Assembly: GCA_020721325.1 (NCBI GenBank)
Contig: DYNA01000011.1
Span: forward strand, 1 to 49,393
Direction: 5' to 3'
DNA length: 49,393 nt
From: Paludibacter propionicigenes
GTDB taxonomy: Bacteria > Bacteroidota > Bacteroidia > Bacteroidales > JAIFNL01
Shown here: piece after piece, positions 25,632 through 33,565 of the stretch
Position numbering within the stretch: the stretch's first letter is position 1
Layout: each line of letters begins with the position of its first letter
The notes under the pieces: generated by a model
Database searches by the model: none
The model's input: only the letters and a program-made list of their open reading frames with translations
Told to the model about the DNA's origin: nothing
Made by a program: the position numbers and the translations under genes

Positions 25632-26954
25632 ATGAAAAAAATTTTACTTTCAATCAGTTTCCTTTTGCTTGGAATTTTAACGCTTAATGCGCAGTACAAT
25701 CAAATTTATTTGGTGGGCAGTGCTTCACCGAGCGGCTGGACAATGCCTTCGCCAACTGCCATGACAAAAGATGCCAACAATGCCACTATTTTTACATGGA
25801 AAGGCACTTTAAAAGAAGGAGAATTAAAATTTGCCACTTTTTCGAGCGACAACTGGTGCGGCGGCGATTGGATTTTGGGAAAAGAGGCAAATCAGTCAAT
25901 TACAAATAGTGCTTACGCAACGTTTACTGGCTGTCCAACTGACGATTACAAATGGAAAATTTTAGCCAACGAAGCGGGCTATTATTTGATAACCATTAAT
26001 TTAACGGCGCAAACGGTTGTGTTTGAAGCTACAACAAAACCTTACGATAATCTTTACTTGGTGGGCGATGCCACAGCCGGATTGTGGGACATCAATGCTG
26101 CAACCGAAATGACCAAAAATACTACTAATGATTTCATTTTCAGTTGGGAAGGAACTTTAAAGGCAGGCGAATTTAAAATAGCAACGACCAAAACTTTTGA
26201 TGCCGGTTACGATTGGCTTCACCCTTCAACATCAATGCAAACGCTTTGCGGAACTACTTATGAGATTGTAAAATCGGGTTCGGGCGGAACGGATTTTAAA
26301 TGGAAAGTGGAAACGGAAGCGACTTACAAAATAACGGTGGATTTGGGCAATAAAACCATTTTGATAGGTGTGCCTTATACCGAGTTTTTTATTATTGGGA
26401 GTGCAATAAATTCGGGATGGGATTTGGCTTCTGCGCCTTATTTGACAAGAGATGCAAGTAGTCCGTTCATTTTTACATGGTCAGGTGCTTTGGGAGAAGG
26501 AGAATTTAAGTTTGGTACAATTAAAAATTTCGATGCCGGCGATTGGATGTATGCCACTGCTGCTAATCAGTCATTAACGGCTACCGATTACGATTTGCGT
26601 CCAGTTAATAGCGGCACAGACAATAAATGGCTTGTGGGTGCAAATGATGTTGGAAATTATACCATTACTCTTAATTTGGCACAAAAAACGCTTACTTTCG
26701 TAAAAGACCAAACAACTTGGGTTTCAAATATTTTACAAGAAAAAATTTTGAAAAATACGATAGTGGAAAATGAGCTTTTGGTAAGTTTTTCGGCAAAAGC
26801 CAATTATGGTGTTTACAGTTTAAACGGTTCTTTGTTAAAATCGGGTGTGCTTACTAATGAAACAATTAATCTGAATAATTTGCAAAGCGGTTTTTATATA
26901 TTCAAAATTGAAACTAATAACGGATTTTTTAGTGAAAAATTCTATAAAAAATAA
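25632..26954 (+). CDS. Secreted SusE/F-domain protein with T9SS C-terminal sorting domain
   Basis: 440 residues with a type I signal peptide (MKKILLSISFLLLGILTLNAQ) and no lipobox. Three SusE/F-like repeats begin at about 24 (QIYLVGSASPSGWTMPSPTA), 137 (NLYLVGDATAGLWDINAATE) and 247 (EFFIIGSAINSGWDLASAPY), each ending in 'Y.IT(I/V/L)(N/D)L...'. Residues about 365-440 form a type IX secretion sorting domain: 'NYGVYSLNGSLLKSGVLTNETINLNNLQSGFYIFKIETN', ending FYKK. The protein is therefore exported by T9SS and attached or released, whereas SusE/F proteins are normally lipid-anchored. The repeats are closest to those of the SusE-like protein of the same locus, suggesting binding of the same glycan. 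Confidence 0.88.
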   Translation: MKKILLSISFLLLGILTLNAQYNQIYLVGSASPSGWTMPSPTAMTKDANNATIFTWKGTLKEGELKFATFSSDNWCGGDWILGKEANQSITNSAYATFTGCPTDDYKWKILANEAGYYLITINLTAQTVVFEATTKPYDNLYLVGDATAGLWDINAATEMTKNTTNDFIFSWEGTLKAGEFKIATTKTFDAGYDWLHPSTSMQTLCGTTYEIVKSGSGGTDFKWKVETEATYKITVDLGNKTILIGVPYTEFFIIGSAINSGWDLASAPYLTRDASSPFIFTWSGALGEGEFKFGTIKNFDAGDWMYATAANQSLTATDYDLRPVNSGTDNKWLVGANDVGNYTITLNLAQKTLTFVKDQTTWVSNILQEKILKNTIVENELLVSFSAKANYGVYSLNGSLLKSGVLTNETINLNNLQSGFYIFKIETNNGFFSEKFYKK

Positions 26955-27026
26955 TCTTTTTTTTACAAAAATACGTTATTTTTTTGTTATAAATATAGAA
27001 ATAATTTCAAACCGCTCATTTTTTTT

Positions 27027-27119
27027 AAATAAAAGAATATAAGGAGCAAAAAGTTTTATACTTTTTTGATTACTAAGCGAATAAGACTTTGACAATCCAT
27101 CTTATTTGCTTAGTAAGAG
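27027..27119. other. Structured intergenic element, copy 1 (15-bp stem)
   Basis: TACTAAGCGAATAAG (27071-27085) and CTTATTTGCTTAGTA (27101-27115) form a 15-bp stem with one G-T wobble and a 15-nt loop. The sequence before it (AAATAAAAGAATATAAGGAG, then GTTTTATA) aligns with the element at 31953-32057. It may serve as a terminator between the + strand PUL and the minus-strand receptor module. Confidence 0.65.
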
Positions 27120-27178
27120 ATTCTAACCAAAGGAAAATAAAATCTTACTCGCTTATTTGTTACTTAGAGCTAAAAAAT

Positions 27179-27230
27179 AGCGTGGATCGAATAAAGAACG
27201 TATAAGGATCGAATAAAGATCGAATAAAGC
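27179..27230 (+). repeat. 11-bp CGAATAAAG-type tandem repeat, copy 2
   Basis: GTGGATCGAATAAAG, AACGTATAAGG, ATCGAATAAAG, ATCGAATAAAG: four 11-bp units with the same order of CGAATAAAG and CGTATAAGG cores as the copy at 31821. It lies between the structured element and the receptor gene. Confidence 0.8.
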
Positions 27231-27259
27231 CTTAATGAATGGCGAATCATTGTGTATCG

Positions 27260-27282
27260 GTAACCGCCGAGCGGTCGGTTAC
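27260..27282 (-). terminator. Hairpin GTAACCG...CGGTTAC
   Basis: GTAACCG (27260-27266) pairs with CGGTTAC (27276-27282), with a T-run following on the + strand. It is GC-rich compared with its surroundings. It may act in either direction between the convergent genes at 26954 and 27415. The rest of 27283-27414 is unassigned. Confidence 0.4.
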
Positions 27283-27414
27283 TTTTCATTGCTGGTTGCG
27301 CCAGTATTCTTTTAGTGGGTTTGTTGTTGCCATCAGTTTTTTTTAAATTTTCTACGTTTTGTGTGTAAAAGACCTTATCAATATCCGAAAAAAAACGCGA
27401 ATAAAACAAAAACG

Positions 27415-29718
27415 CTATTTTGAAAATTTGTAAGTATAGCTTAAAGATGGGAAAATGGGCAATTGATATTGTTGGTACAATTCTATAGTGCCAGTCAAAT
27501 TGCGTGTGAACAAAAAATAAGGATTTTTATGATTGTAAATATTTAGCAAACTGAAATTCAAAGAACTATTTCCTTTCCTCTTACTAAACTGATATTGCAA
27601 ACCAAAATCTAAACGGTGATACATTTTTTCACGATACGTGTTTATTCCATCGATAATGTACACCGTATTTCCGTCAATATCGGTGTATTGAGCTGATGGC
27701 AAGGTATAGGGCGCACCCGTTGCTATCGACCAAGTAAACGAAATTTGTAAATCTTTGGTGATTTTTTGCTGAAACAAAAGCGAAACATCGAGCAATCTGT
27801 CATATAGGAATGGGAAGGGTTTGTTATTATTGATTCCTTCAAACAATCTATTTGTTTGTGAGAGCGTTGCACTAATCCAGCCACTCGAATTTCCTGTATT
27901 TTTACGAAATAGAAATTCTATCCCTTTCGACTCGCCCGTTCCGTTTTGATAAATCAGGGTTTCGATTGACGAAAAATTATTTGTGAAATTCACACCTTCT
28001 TTCATTCTTACCAAATTAGATAAGCTTTTGTAATATGCCGAAAGTGAAATTTCGTAATCGGAATATTCCGAAATGTACGAAAATCCACCAACCCATTGTT
28101 CACTGTGAGAAGGTTTTACTTGACTGTTGGCAGCAAAACGATAATCGAGCGAAATACCTCCCGAATTGTTAATCAAAAGCAAAACATATTGGTTTACTTC
28201 AGAATAAGCTGCTTCTATTTTAAAATTAGAACCCATTTTCTTGGTTAAATTAATGCGTGGTTCATACAAAAAATTAGTTTCTTTTTCAACGGAATAATAG
28301 TTTGTTCTTACTCCCAAATTTAAAATAAACCCGTAAAAATCGTTCAATATAAATTCGGCATAAGGAGACAATAATAAAGTTTTTTGTTTCAAATAAGCAG
28401 CAGAGAAAGAAGAACTTGCATCGTTGAGCAATTTATTAATTTCTACTGCGCCGGGGTTAAATATTTGATACGAATAATCTATTCCCGCTACAAGTTCTAA
28501 TTTCTCGCTCATAAAAAAGGTTGTTTTTGTATTCAAAAACAAATTGTTGGCATTTGAGCTGAATTTACTATCGAGGTCGGAAAAGAGTTTGCCTTCTTCG
28601 TACATTTTTTGCTTTACGTACTCCTTGTATTTGAAAGTAGAAATTCCTCCAGTGGATTCAAGAAACAATCGCCGAGTGAGTTTCTTATTGTAATTCAATG
28701 AAGCAGCTACGTTTCCCCAATTAATTCGCAAAGTAGTTTTAAAACTTTCATCTTCTTTGACTTTGTAACTCATTCCGTCGCCTCCGGAATAAAATACAAA
28801 ACTCAAATTACTGTTGTCCTTTAATTTTGAATTGTATTTGATGTTGGTGTCGTAAAAAAAATAACCGAAACTCTTCTCTCCTAATAATTTAAGATAAGGC
28901 AATGTGTTTTTCCGTAAAGAAATTAAATACGATGATTTATCTTTTTTCAGAGGTCCGTTGATGAATATTTTGGAAGAAATGAGTCCTAAAGTAAGATTGT
29001 AATTTGTTTTGTTTTTGTCGCCATCGAGTGTTTTCATGTCGAGAACAGATGACAATCTGCCGCCAAAACGTGCAGGAAAACTCCCTTTGTATAGGTCGGT
29101 TGAATTGATAATGTCGGAGTTGAACGTAGATAAAAATCCTGCTACATGGCTTACATGATAAATGGGAATGCCATCGATAATGTATAAGTTTTGGTCATAG
29201 CTTCCACCTCGAACAAAGAGTTGGGAATTGAAATCATTTGTTTTTTGAACACCCGGCGTTAGTTGAAAATATTTCAACACATCGTTTTCGCCTAATAGCG
29301 AAGGAAGAGCTTTCAATTCTTGAGTATTGATTGAAAAATTAGAAATATCTTGCTTAAAATTGCTCTGTTTTTTTGCAGAAACGACCACTTCGTCAACCGA
29401 AAAATCTTGCTTTTCTAAATACCAGTTTATTTTTTCTACCTTTGTAGAAATTTTTTGATTTGAAATGGCATAAGATAAAAATTGAGCCCTCAGATTTATA
29501 GAATCGGCATTGTCCGAAAGCCAAATTTTATAAAAACCGTTACCATCTGTTGAAGTGCCCTCGCCAGTTTCTAAATTTATTACAGAACAACCAACTAAAA
29601 CTTCCTTGGTTTGTTTATCGAAAACATAACCATAGATAAAATGCTTTTTATTTTGAGCCTTCAAAGTAATGAATGAAACAAATACTAAAAAAAATAAGAC
29701 AACAAATTTTAATTTCAT
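27415..29718 (-). CDS. TonB-dependent receptor (DUF4249-associated), second copy
   Basis: A 767-residue outer-membrane receptor with signal MKLKFVVLFFLVFVSFITLKAQ. The carboxypeptidase-like domain lies at about 25-105 (IYGYVFDKQTKEVLVGCSVI). The plug lies at about 118-220 (GENDVLKYFQLTPGVQKTND, QLFVRGGSYDQNLYIIDGIP, GSFPARFGGRLSSVLDMK). The barrel ends SLSYTYKFSK. Motifs and layout match the receptor at 4476-6860, so the two are paralogues. It follows its DUF4249 partner (30900-29974) in the same direction after 255 bp. The substrate is unknown. Confidence 0.92.
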   Translation of the reverse strand: MKLKFVVLFFLVFVSFITLKAQNKKHFIYGYVFDKQTKEVLVGCSVINLETGEGTSTDGNGFYKIWLSDNADSINLRAQFLSYAISNQKISTKVEKINWYLEKQDFSVDEVVVSAKKQSNFKQDISNFSINTQELKALPSLLGENDVLKYFQLTPGVQKTNDFNSQLFVRGGSYDQNLYIIDGIPIYHVSHVAGFLSTFNSDIINSTDLYKGSFPARFGGRLSSVLDMKTLDGDKNKTNYNLTLGLISSKIFINGPLKKDKSSYLISLRKNTLPYLKLLGEKSFGYFFYDTNIKYNSKLKDNSNLSFVFYSGGDGMSYKVKEDESFKTTLRINWGNVAASLNYNKKLTRRLFLESTGGISTFKYKEYVKQKMYEEGKLFSDLDSKFSSNANNLFLNTKTTFFMSEKLELVAGIDYSYQIFNPGAVEINKLLNDASSSFSAAYLKQKTLLLSPYAEFILNDFYGFILNLGVRTNYYSVEKETNFLYEPRINLTKKMGSNFKIEAAYSEVNQYVLLLINNSGGISLDYRFAANSQVKPSHSEQWVGGFSYISEYSDYEISLSAYYKSLSNLVRMKEGVNFTNNFSSIETLIYQNGTGESKGIEFLFRKNTGNSSGWISATLSQTNRLFEGINNNKPFPFLYDRLLDVSLLFQQKITKDLQISFTWSIATGAPYTLPSAQYTDIDGNTVYIIDGINTYREKMYHRLDFGLQYQFSKRKGNSSLNFSLLNIYNHKNPYFLFTRNLTGTIELYQQYQLPIFPSLSYTYKFSK

Positions 29719-29973
29719 TGAAATGGAATTATATTTTAATGAATGATTTTATTTTTTTTGCCACAAATACACAAATTTTAATCGTTTGGTAGTGCAAAAA
29801 AATGGTAACTTTTTGAAAAGGTTAGCTAAAATTGTAAATTTTTCAATTTTTCATGATAAAATAACAATTGAACAATGTAACAATTTGTTATTAGAATTTG
29901 GGGAAAATGCGTAATTTTGCTTTTTTTAGAATTTTGGTTATTATCAAGTTACGTTAAATAGTTTAATAAAACT

Positions 29974-30900
29974 TCATTTATCTACAACATATTCCTCAAT
30001 ATCAATAATAGTATCGGTAGAATTGTAACAGCCAAAAATTCCATAGCCGTTAGCTACATTTGAATATACATTGGCAAGTGCGGGCAAACCAAAAAGAATA
30101 TCGCCATTAATATCTAATTGCTGTTTATAAAGTGAAGTTTTGTATTTGTAATAAGCGTAAGATACTCGGCGAAGTTCTATACGAATTGTATGTGGTATGG
30201 TTTTCAGCCAAATTGTATTTGTTACAATTGGACTGGAATATGCAAAAGAAAAAGAATTTTCATTTGCGTTCATTTTAAACAATAAAGTTTTTGGATTTTC
30301 TGAAGTAAAATTAATTAATTTAGGATAATAATCTTCACTTGTTATTTGATTATCTGAAGTAAATAAAGAATACTGATGAAAACCGCTTTCTTCATTATAA
30401 CTATGTTTCAAAAAAATTAAAATTTCAAAGTATCCTCCGGTTATTCCATTATCAATATTACAAAATAATTGAATATCAACACCTTGTTGTTTCTCACTAA
30501 AAACATAATTAATATTTTTTATTTTAAATTCAGAAGGAATAGTATCTTTAATTTCGCTAATAACATTTAAGTTTTTATCCTTTACTATTAGTTTATAAAT
30601 TTCGCCACTTTCCGGTTTGTTAATTTTTATTTTCCAGATATTATTAACCTTTTCTAAATCTATCAGCTCGTTACTAAATAAGTTCAACAAGCTTACAGAA
30701 CCTACTTCTATTTTATCAACAACATTAGTATATGCAGGAACTGTTTTAGTAATATATACTTTAACTGTATCTGAATTTGCACCCAAAAAAGAATTAATTA
30801 CAAATGCCGGTTTAAAATCCTTATCAGTTTGTATGGTTATTTTTTCTTCGCAAGAAGATAGAATAAAAAATATAAAAAATAAAATATAGCTATATTTCAT
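29974..30900 (-). CDS. DUF4249 lipoprotein, second copy
   Basis: A 308-residue lipoprotein with signal MKYSYILFFIFFILSSC (Cys17). The DUF4249 features are 'FKPAFVINSFLGANSDTVKVYITKTVPAYTNV', 'LIVKDKNLNVISEIKDTIPSEF', and the terminal 'ANVYSNVANGYGIFGCYNSTDT', which parallels NGYGIFGGYAVDT in the copy at 3429. It is the presumed surface partner of the receptor downstream. The gene is markedly AT-rich. The nearest upstream element is the AACTTTGCCAAAGTT repeat at 30955-31010. Confidence 0.85.
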   Translation of the reverse strand: MKYSYILFFIFFILSSCEEKITIQTDKDFKPAFVINSFLGANSDTVKVYITKTVPAYTNVVDKIEVGSVSLLNLFSNELIDLEKVNNIWKIKINKPESGEIYKLIVKDKNLNVISEIKDTIPSEFKIKNINYVFSEKQQGVDIQLFCNIDNGITGGYFEILIFLKHSYNEESGFHQYSLFTSDNQITSEDYYPKLINFTSENPKTLLFKMNANENSFSFAYSSPIVTNTIWLKTIPHTIRIELRRVSYAYYKYKTSLYKQQLDINGDILFGLPALANVYSNVANGYGIFGCYNSTDTIIDIEEYVVDK

Positions 30901-30954
30901 AATAAAGTAATATAGAAAATATATTAAATGGTTATAATCTGAGCTTTTATTTTT

Positions 30955-31010
30955 TACGTAAGTGCTTTATAATTAAAACTTTGCCAAAGTTTTTAAACTT
31001 TGGCAAAGTT
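30955..31010 (-). repeat. AACTTTGCCAAAGTT element overlapping a toxin gene end
   Basis: AACTTTGCCAAAGTT (30977-30991) and AACTTTGGCAAAGTT (30996-31010) form a hairpin with a 4-nt loop. Read on the minus strand, the tail TTAATTATAAAGCACTTACGTAAAAA follows. The right half encodes the last residues (NFAKV) and the stop of the DUF6516 gene, so the element provides both the gene's end and its likely terminator. Confidence 0.85.
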
Positions 31011-31403
31011 ACAGTTTGCACCATAAAATTTGTTTAAAATTAATTTTAGAAATTCTATACTCGATATTTCACCGGAACTTTCTACATTTTGCTGGGTATG
31101 CTTATGATGCGGGTAAGTAGAAATTTCAGGAAAATGCGGTGCATTATCGTATCTTAAAATTAATTTACCCAATGCGTCTTGTAAATGATAGCTGTATTTC
31201 GTGCGATTTATACTTTGTCCGGATTGAATTAATCTTTCGGTTAATTCAATTCTATCGCCATTTAAAAGAAAAAGTCGGAATCGGATAATAGCAATTGTTT
31301 CAATATCTGTTTCCCAAATAGCATCTCGTACAATTTCCACTTTTAAAAATAGTTCGCTCTCGGCAATTAAATTACGCAGGTTTTGTAAGTATTCTTTTAT
31401 CAT
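30993..31403 (-). CDS. TumE-type toxin (DUF6516)
   Basis: A 136-residue protein of the DUF6516/TumE toxin family. Features are 'KVEIVRDAIWETDIETIAIIRFRLFLLNGDRIELTERLI', then 'TKYSYHLQDALGKLILRYDNAPHFPEISTYPHHKH', where RYDNAPHFP...PHHKH is the family's diagnostic conserved block. It is encoded 2 bp after its presumed antitoxin (31406-31711). The C-terminal residues ANCNFAKV and the stop are supplied by a dispersed AACTTTGCCAAAGTT element, so the original tail may have been replaced. The biochemical activity of the family is not something I can state from sequence. Confidence 0.82.
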   Translation of the reverse strand: MIKEYLQNLRNLIAESELFLKVEIVRDAIWETDIETIAIIRFRLFLLNGDRIELTERLIQSGQSINRTKYSYHLQDALGKLILRYDNAPHFPEISTYPHHKHTQQNVESSGEISSIEFLKLILNKFYGANCNFAKV

Positions 31404-31405
31404 TT

Positions 31406-31711
31406 TTATGCAATCGGTTTGAGCAATTCTATTTTTTCGTTATAGTAAACAAAATTTTCATAAAGTGCAGCCCAATCCATGTAATCTGAAGCATCGCCTA
31501 TTTCACCCAAATTAAATTTTTTGAAAAATTCGGAAGAAGATAAATGATATGAATTTTCAAATTTTTTAAGTTCAGAAATAACGTTGTTTAAATTTTTTTG
31601 ATACTTAGCAAGTTGGAAATCAATAATTTTATCTAATGTGCTTTCAATTTGTTTTTCGATACCCAATTTTTTGAGTATTTCTATTTTATGTTCTAACAAT
31701 GTTGTTTCCAT
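31406..31711 (-). CDS. Antitoxin partner of DUF6516 toxin
   Basis: A 101-residue, almost fully helical protein: 'IIDFQLAKYQKNLNNVISELKKFENSYHLSSSEFFKKFNLGEIGDASDYMDWAALYE'. The pattern K-Y-x(n)-L-x(2)-EL-x-x-FE-x-x-Y-x-(M/L)SS-x-EF...GE(I/L)GD..D..(D/E)WA is that of the small proteins regularly found next to DUF6516 toxins. It has no HTH. The pair is a bicistronic unit with a -7 element TAAATTTG (minus strand, 31740-31747) about 30 bp upstream. Confidence 0.8.
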   Translation of the reverse strand: METTLLEHKIEILKKLGIEKQIESTLDKIIDFQLAKYQKNLNNVISELKKFENSYHLSSSEFFKKFNLGEIGDASDYMDWAALYENFVYYNEKIELLKPIA

Positions 31712-31739
31712 ACAGTTTATAAATTGAAAATTGACAATG

Positions 31740-31747
31740 CAAATTTA
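31740..31747 (-). promoter_or_regulatory. -7 element for TumE-type toxin/antitoxin pair
   Basis: On the minus strand this reads TAAATTTG, matching TAnnTTTG, 29 bp before the antitoxin ATG at 31711. Confidence 0.5.
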
Positions 31748-31820
31748 CATCATTTTTTTTAAATAAAAAAGGGTTTTTTATAAAACAAAAAAAAGTGAAA
31801 ACATCGAAACCTAAAAAAGA

Positions 31821-31870
31821 GTGTGGCGCGAATAAAGAGCGTATAAGGCTCGAATAAAGGTCGAATAAAG
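31821..31870 (+). repeat. 11-bp CGAATAAAG-type tandem repeat, copy 3
   Basis: GTGGCGCGAATAAAG, AGCGTATAAGG, CTCGAATAAAG, GTCGAATAAAG: the same order and orientation as copy 2 at 27179. The variable dinucleotides between units differ, while the CGAATAAAG/CGTATAAGG cores are conserved. Confidence 0.8.
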
Positions 31871-31952
31871 AGGTTACATTTATCACAATAGTTCATTATT
31901 TTTTTTGAACGAATATAAAAATAAACAAATCCCTCACTTTTTCAAAAAAAAG

Positions 31953-32057
31953 AAATAAGGGAATAAGGGAGGCTGCGAGTTTTATTTTTAGTTACTAAAG
32001 GAATAAGGTTCTGTAAATCAACCTTATTCCCTTATTTTAAATTCATAAAACTTGCAG
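31953..32057. other. Structured intergenic element, copy 2 (crossed stems)
   Basis: AAATAAGGGAATAAGG (31953-31968) is an exact reverse complement of 32022-32037. CTGCGAGTTTTAT (31973-31985) pairs with ATAAAACTTGCAG (32045-32057) with one G-T wobble. GGAATAAGGTT (32000-32010) can also pair with 32020-32030. The first two stems cross, a pseudoknot-like order. The element aligns with copy 1 at 27027-27119. Confidence 0.6.
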
Positions 32058-32103
32058 GAAAAATTAAATTTATTTTTCCCACAAAATAAATAAACCAGTG
32101 TTA

Positions 32104-32145
32104 AACTTTGGCAAAGTTCTAATTACAAAGCACTTACATAAAAAC
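32104..32145 (+). repeat. AACTTTGGCAAAGTT element, single half with tail
   Basis: AACTTTGGCAAAGTT (32104-32118), then CTAATTACAAAGCACTTACATAAAAA. Only one palindromic half is present. The tail matches those at 22731 and 30955, confirming a longer repeat unit. Confidence 0.75.
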
Positions 32146-32202
32146 TGTGTAAAAAAATAGAATTAATTAATTTACAGCAATTTATAAATTTAAAAAACGG
32201 GC

Positions 32203-32568
32203 TTACCAGCCTATTTTGAGCCAAACGTCGTCGGGGTGATTTATTTGGTCTCTAATGCTGGCGTTGAGGCGCAGCGGAGTAATGTTTACTTCCCCTCCGG
32301 GATAGCCTCTGTGGTGGTTGGCACAAAAACCTGTTAGAGAAATTGTTCGCGTTTCTTGGGGGTTTAGCACTACAATCCTGTCTTCAATAAGCACTATGTT
32401 TTGAACATTGTGCTCACTGCTTTCCCAAATATCGCCTTTTAAAAAACGAATGATTACTTCGTAATTTCTTTCGTTTTTTACTTCTACATCAAAATTTATT
32501 TCTGCATGTTGTGCAAATAAATAATTGAAACTTAGCAATATAAATGATAAAAAAATTATTTTTTTCAT
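32203..32568 (-). CDS. Small secreted protein of unknown function
   Basis: A 121-residue protein with a signal peptide (MKKIIFLSFILLSFNYLFAQ) and a mature part of about 100 residues that looks like a single beta-sandwich: 'AEINFDVEVKNERNYEVIIRFLKGDIWES', 'IVLNPQETRTISLTGFCANHHRGYPGG'. One Cys and a His-rich turn (CANHHRGYPGG) are notable and could bind metal or haem, but I do not recognise the family. It precedes no obvious partner. It is followed upstream by a lipoprotein gene at 32627 after 58 bp in the same direction, and the two could be co-transcribed. Confidence 0.6.
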   Translation of the reverse strand: MKKIIFLSFILLSFNYLFAQHAEINFDVEVKNERNYEVIIRFLKGDIWESSEHNVQNIVLIEDRIVVLNPQETRTISLTGFCANHHRGYPGGEVNITPLRLNASIRDQINHPDDVWLKIGW

Positions 32569-32626
32569 GATAAAAATATTTTATAAATGAGTTTAAAATC
32601 TGATTTCTAAAAATAAAAAAACCGGT

Positions 32627-33388
32627 TTACTTTATTTCAGCTTTGATAAATTTAACATCTCCGTTGGCTACTCTTGCGGCTATATTTTCTTGGCCAGATT
32701 TAAGGCTCACCAATTCGAGATTGAGCGCACCAAGACTTTGAAACGTAATTGACACGTTTTTATCGGCAGTAGTCTGATAATAAAGGCTTTTGTCGGCAGA
32801 AAATTCCGCGCAAGTTTTTACACCGCCAAAACCGTATTTTTTTTCAATTTCTTTTATTTCGGGATACGCTGCATAGCCAAGTTCAATAAGGCTTACATTT
32901 TTGGGAACTATCACTTTTACTTTTTTTACCGGATAACTTATGCCTTTAGTGTTTGCATTATACCACACATTCGCATTATTTGAAAATACGGAAGCCAAAT
33001 TTGTTTTCAATTCATTTACTCCCATGAGCTTTTTGTCGTTAAGGAAAGCTCTGGGAATGAATGCAGTATCAGTTTTATAAATAAACGAAGCCCATAAACT
33101 GTCTTGAAAAGTGGGATTGATAAAAATAGAATCTCCCAAAACTAAATAGCCAAGAGCTTTAGAAGTACTTTCGGGTTTTTCACGAAAATATACAAACTCA
33201 AATCGTACAAATTTTCGTTGCCAATCAGAGCCATTTTGTTTCGTAAGAGAATTGGATTGGGTTTCAGTTTGGGGTTGTTCGGCAATTTTTTCATCTTTTG
33301 CAGTTGAACTGCTTTCTTCTTTGTTTTGGGTACAAGAATTGAAAAAAAAGAACAAAAGAACCAACCCGAAGATAGAAATTGTTTTCAT
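32627..33388 (-). CDS. Lipoprotein with SH3-like domain
   Basis: A 253-residue lipoprotein: MKTISIFGLVLLFFFFNSC gives a lipobox Cys19, followed by a low-complexity, Ser/Glu/Gln-rich linker (20-55). Residues about 58-115 (FEFVYFREKPESTSKALGYL, VLGDSIFINPTFQDSLWASF) have the spacing of a bacterial SH3 domain ('..FRE.P...S.ALGYL..GD......'), generally used to bind peptidoglycan or peptides. The rest contains a mixed alpha/beta region without recognisable motif. Its role is unknown. Confidence 0.6.
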   Translation of the reverse strand: MKTISIFGLVLLFFFFNSCTQNKEESSSTAKDEKIAEQPQTETQSNSLTKQNGSDWQRKFVRFEFVYFREKPESTSKALGYLVLGDSIFINPTFQDSLWASFIYKTDTAFIPRAFLNDKKLMGVNELKTNLASVFSNNANVWYNANTKGISYPVKKVKVIVPKNVSLIELGYAAYPEIKEIEKKYGFGGVKTCAEFSADKSLYYQTTADKNVSITFQSLGALNLELVSLKSGQENIAARVANGDVKFIKAEIK

Positions 33389-33565
33389 AAAATAAAAAGT
33401 TAAAATTAAATAAAAAGGTTTATTACATTTTATTAAGGTAAAAATAATATGGTAAAAATACTACACATAATATGCCAAAGTATCTTTTTATAAAAAACTT
33501 TTTTTATAAATTTTTTTTCCCAAAAAGGTTTTTTCAAAAAAATTGGGTGCGAGAAATTTATACTA

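Noticed and set aside
27179-27230. CRISPR-like or attachment-site repeats
   Set aside because: The unit is about 11 bp with 2-bp variable linkers; no spacers, integrase or cas genes are nearby.
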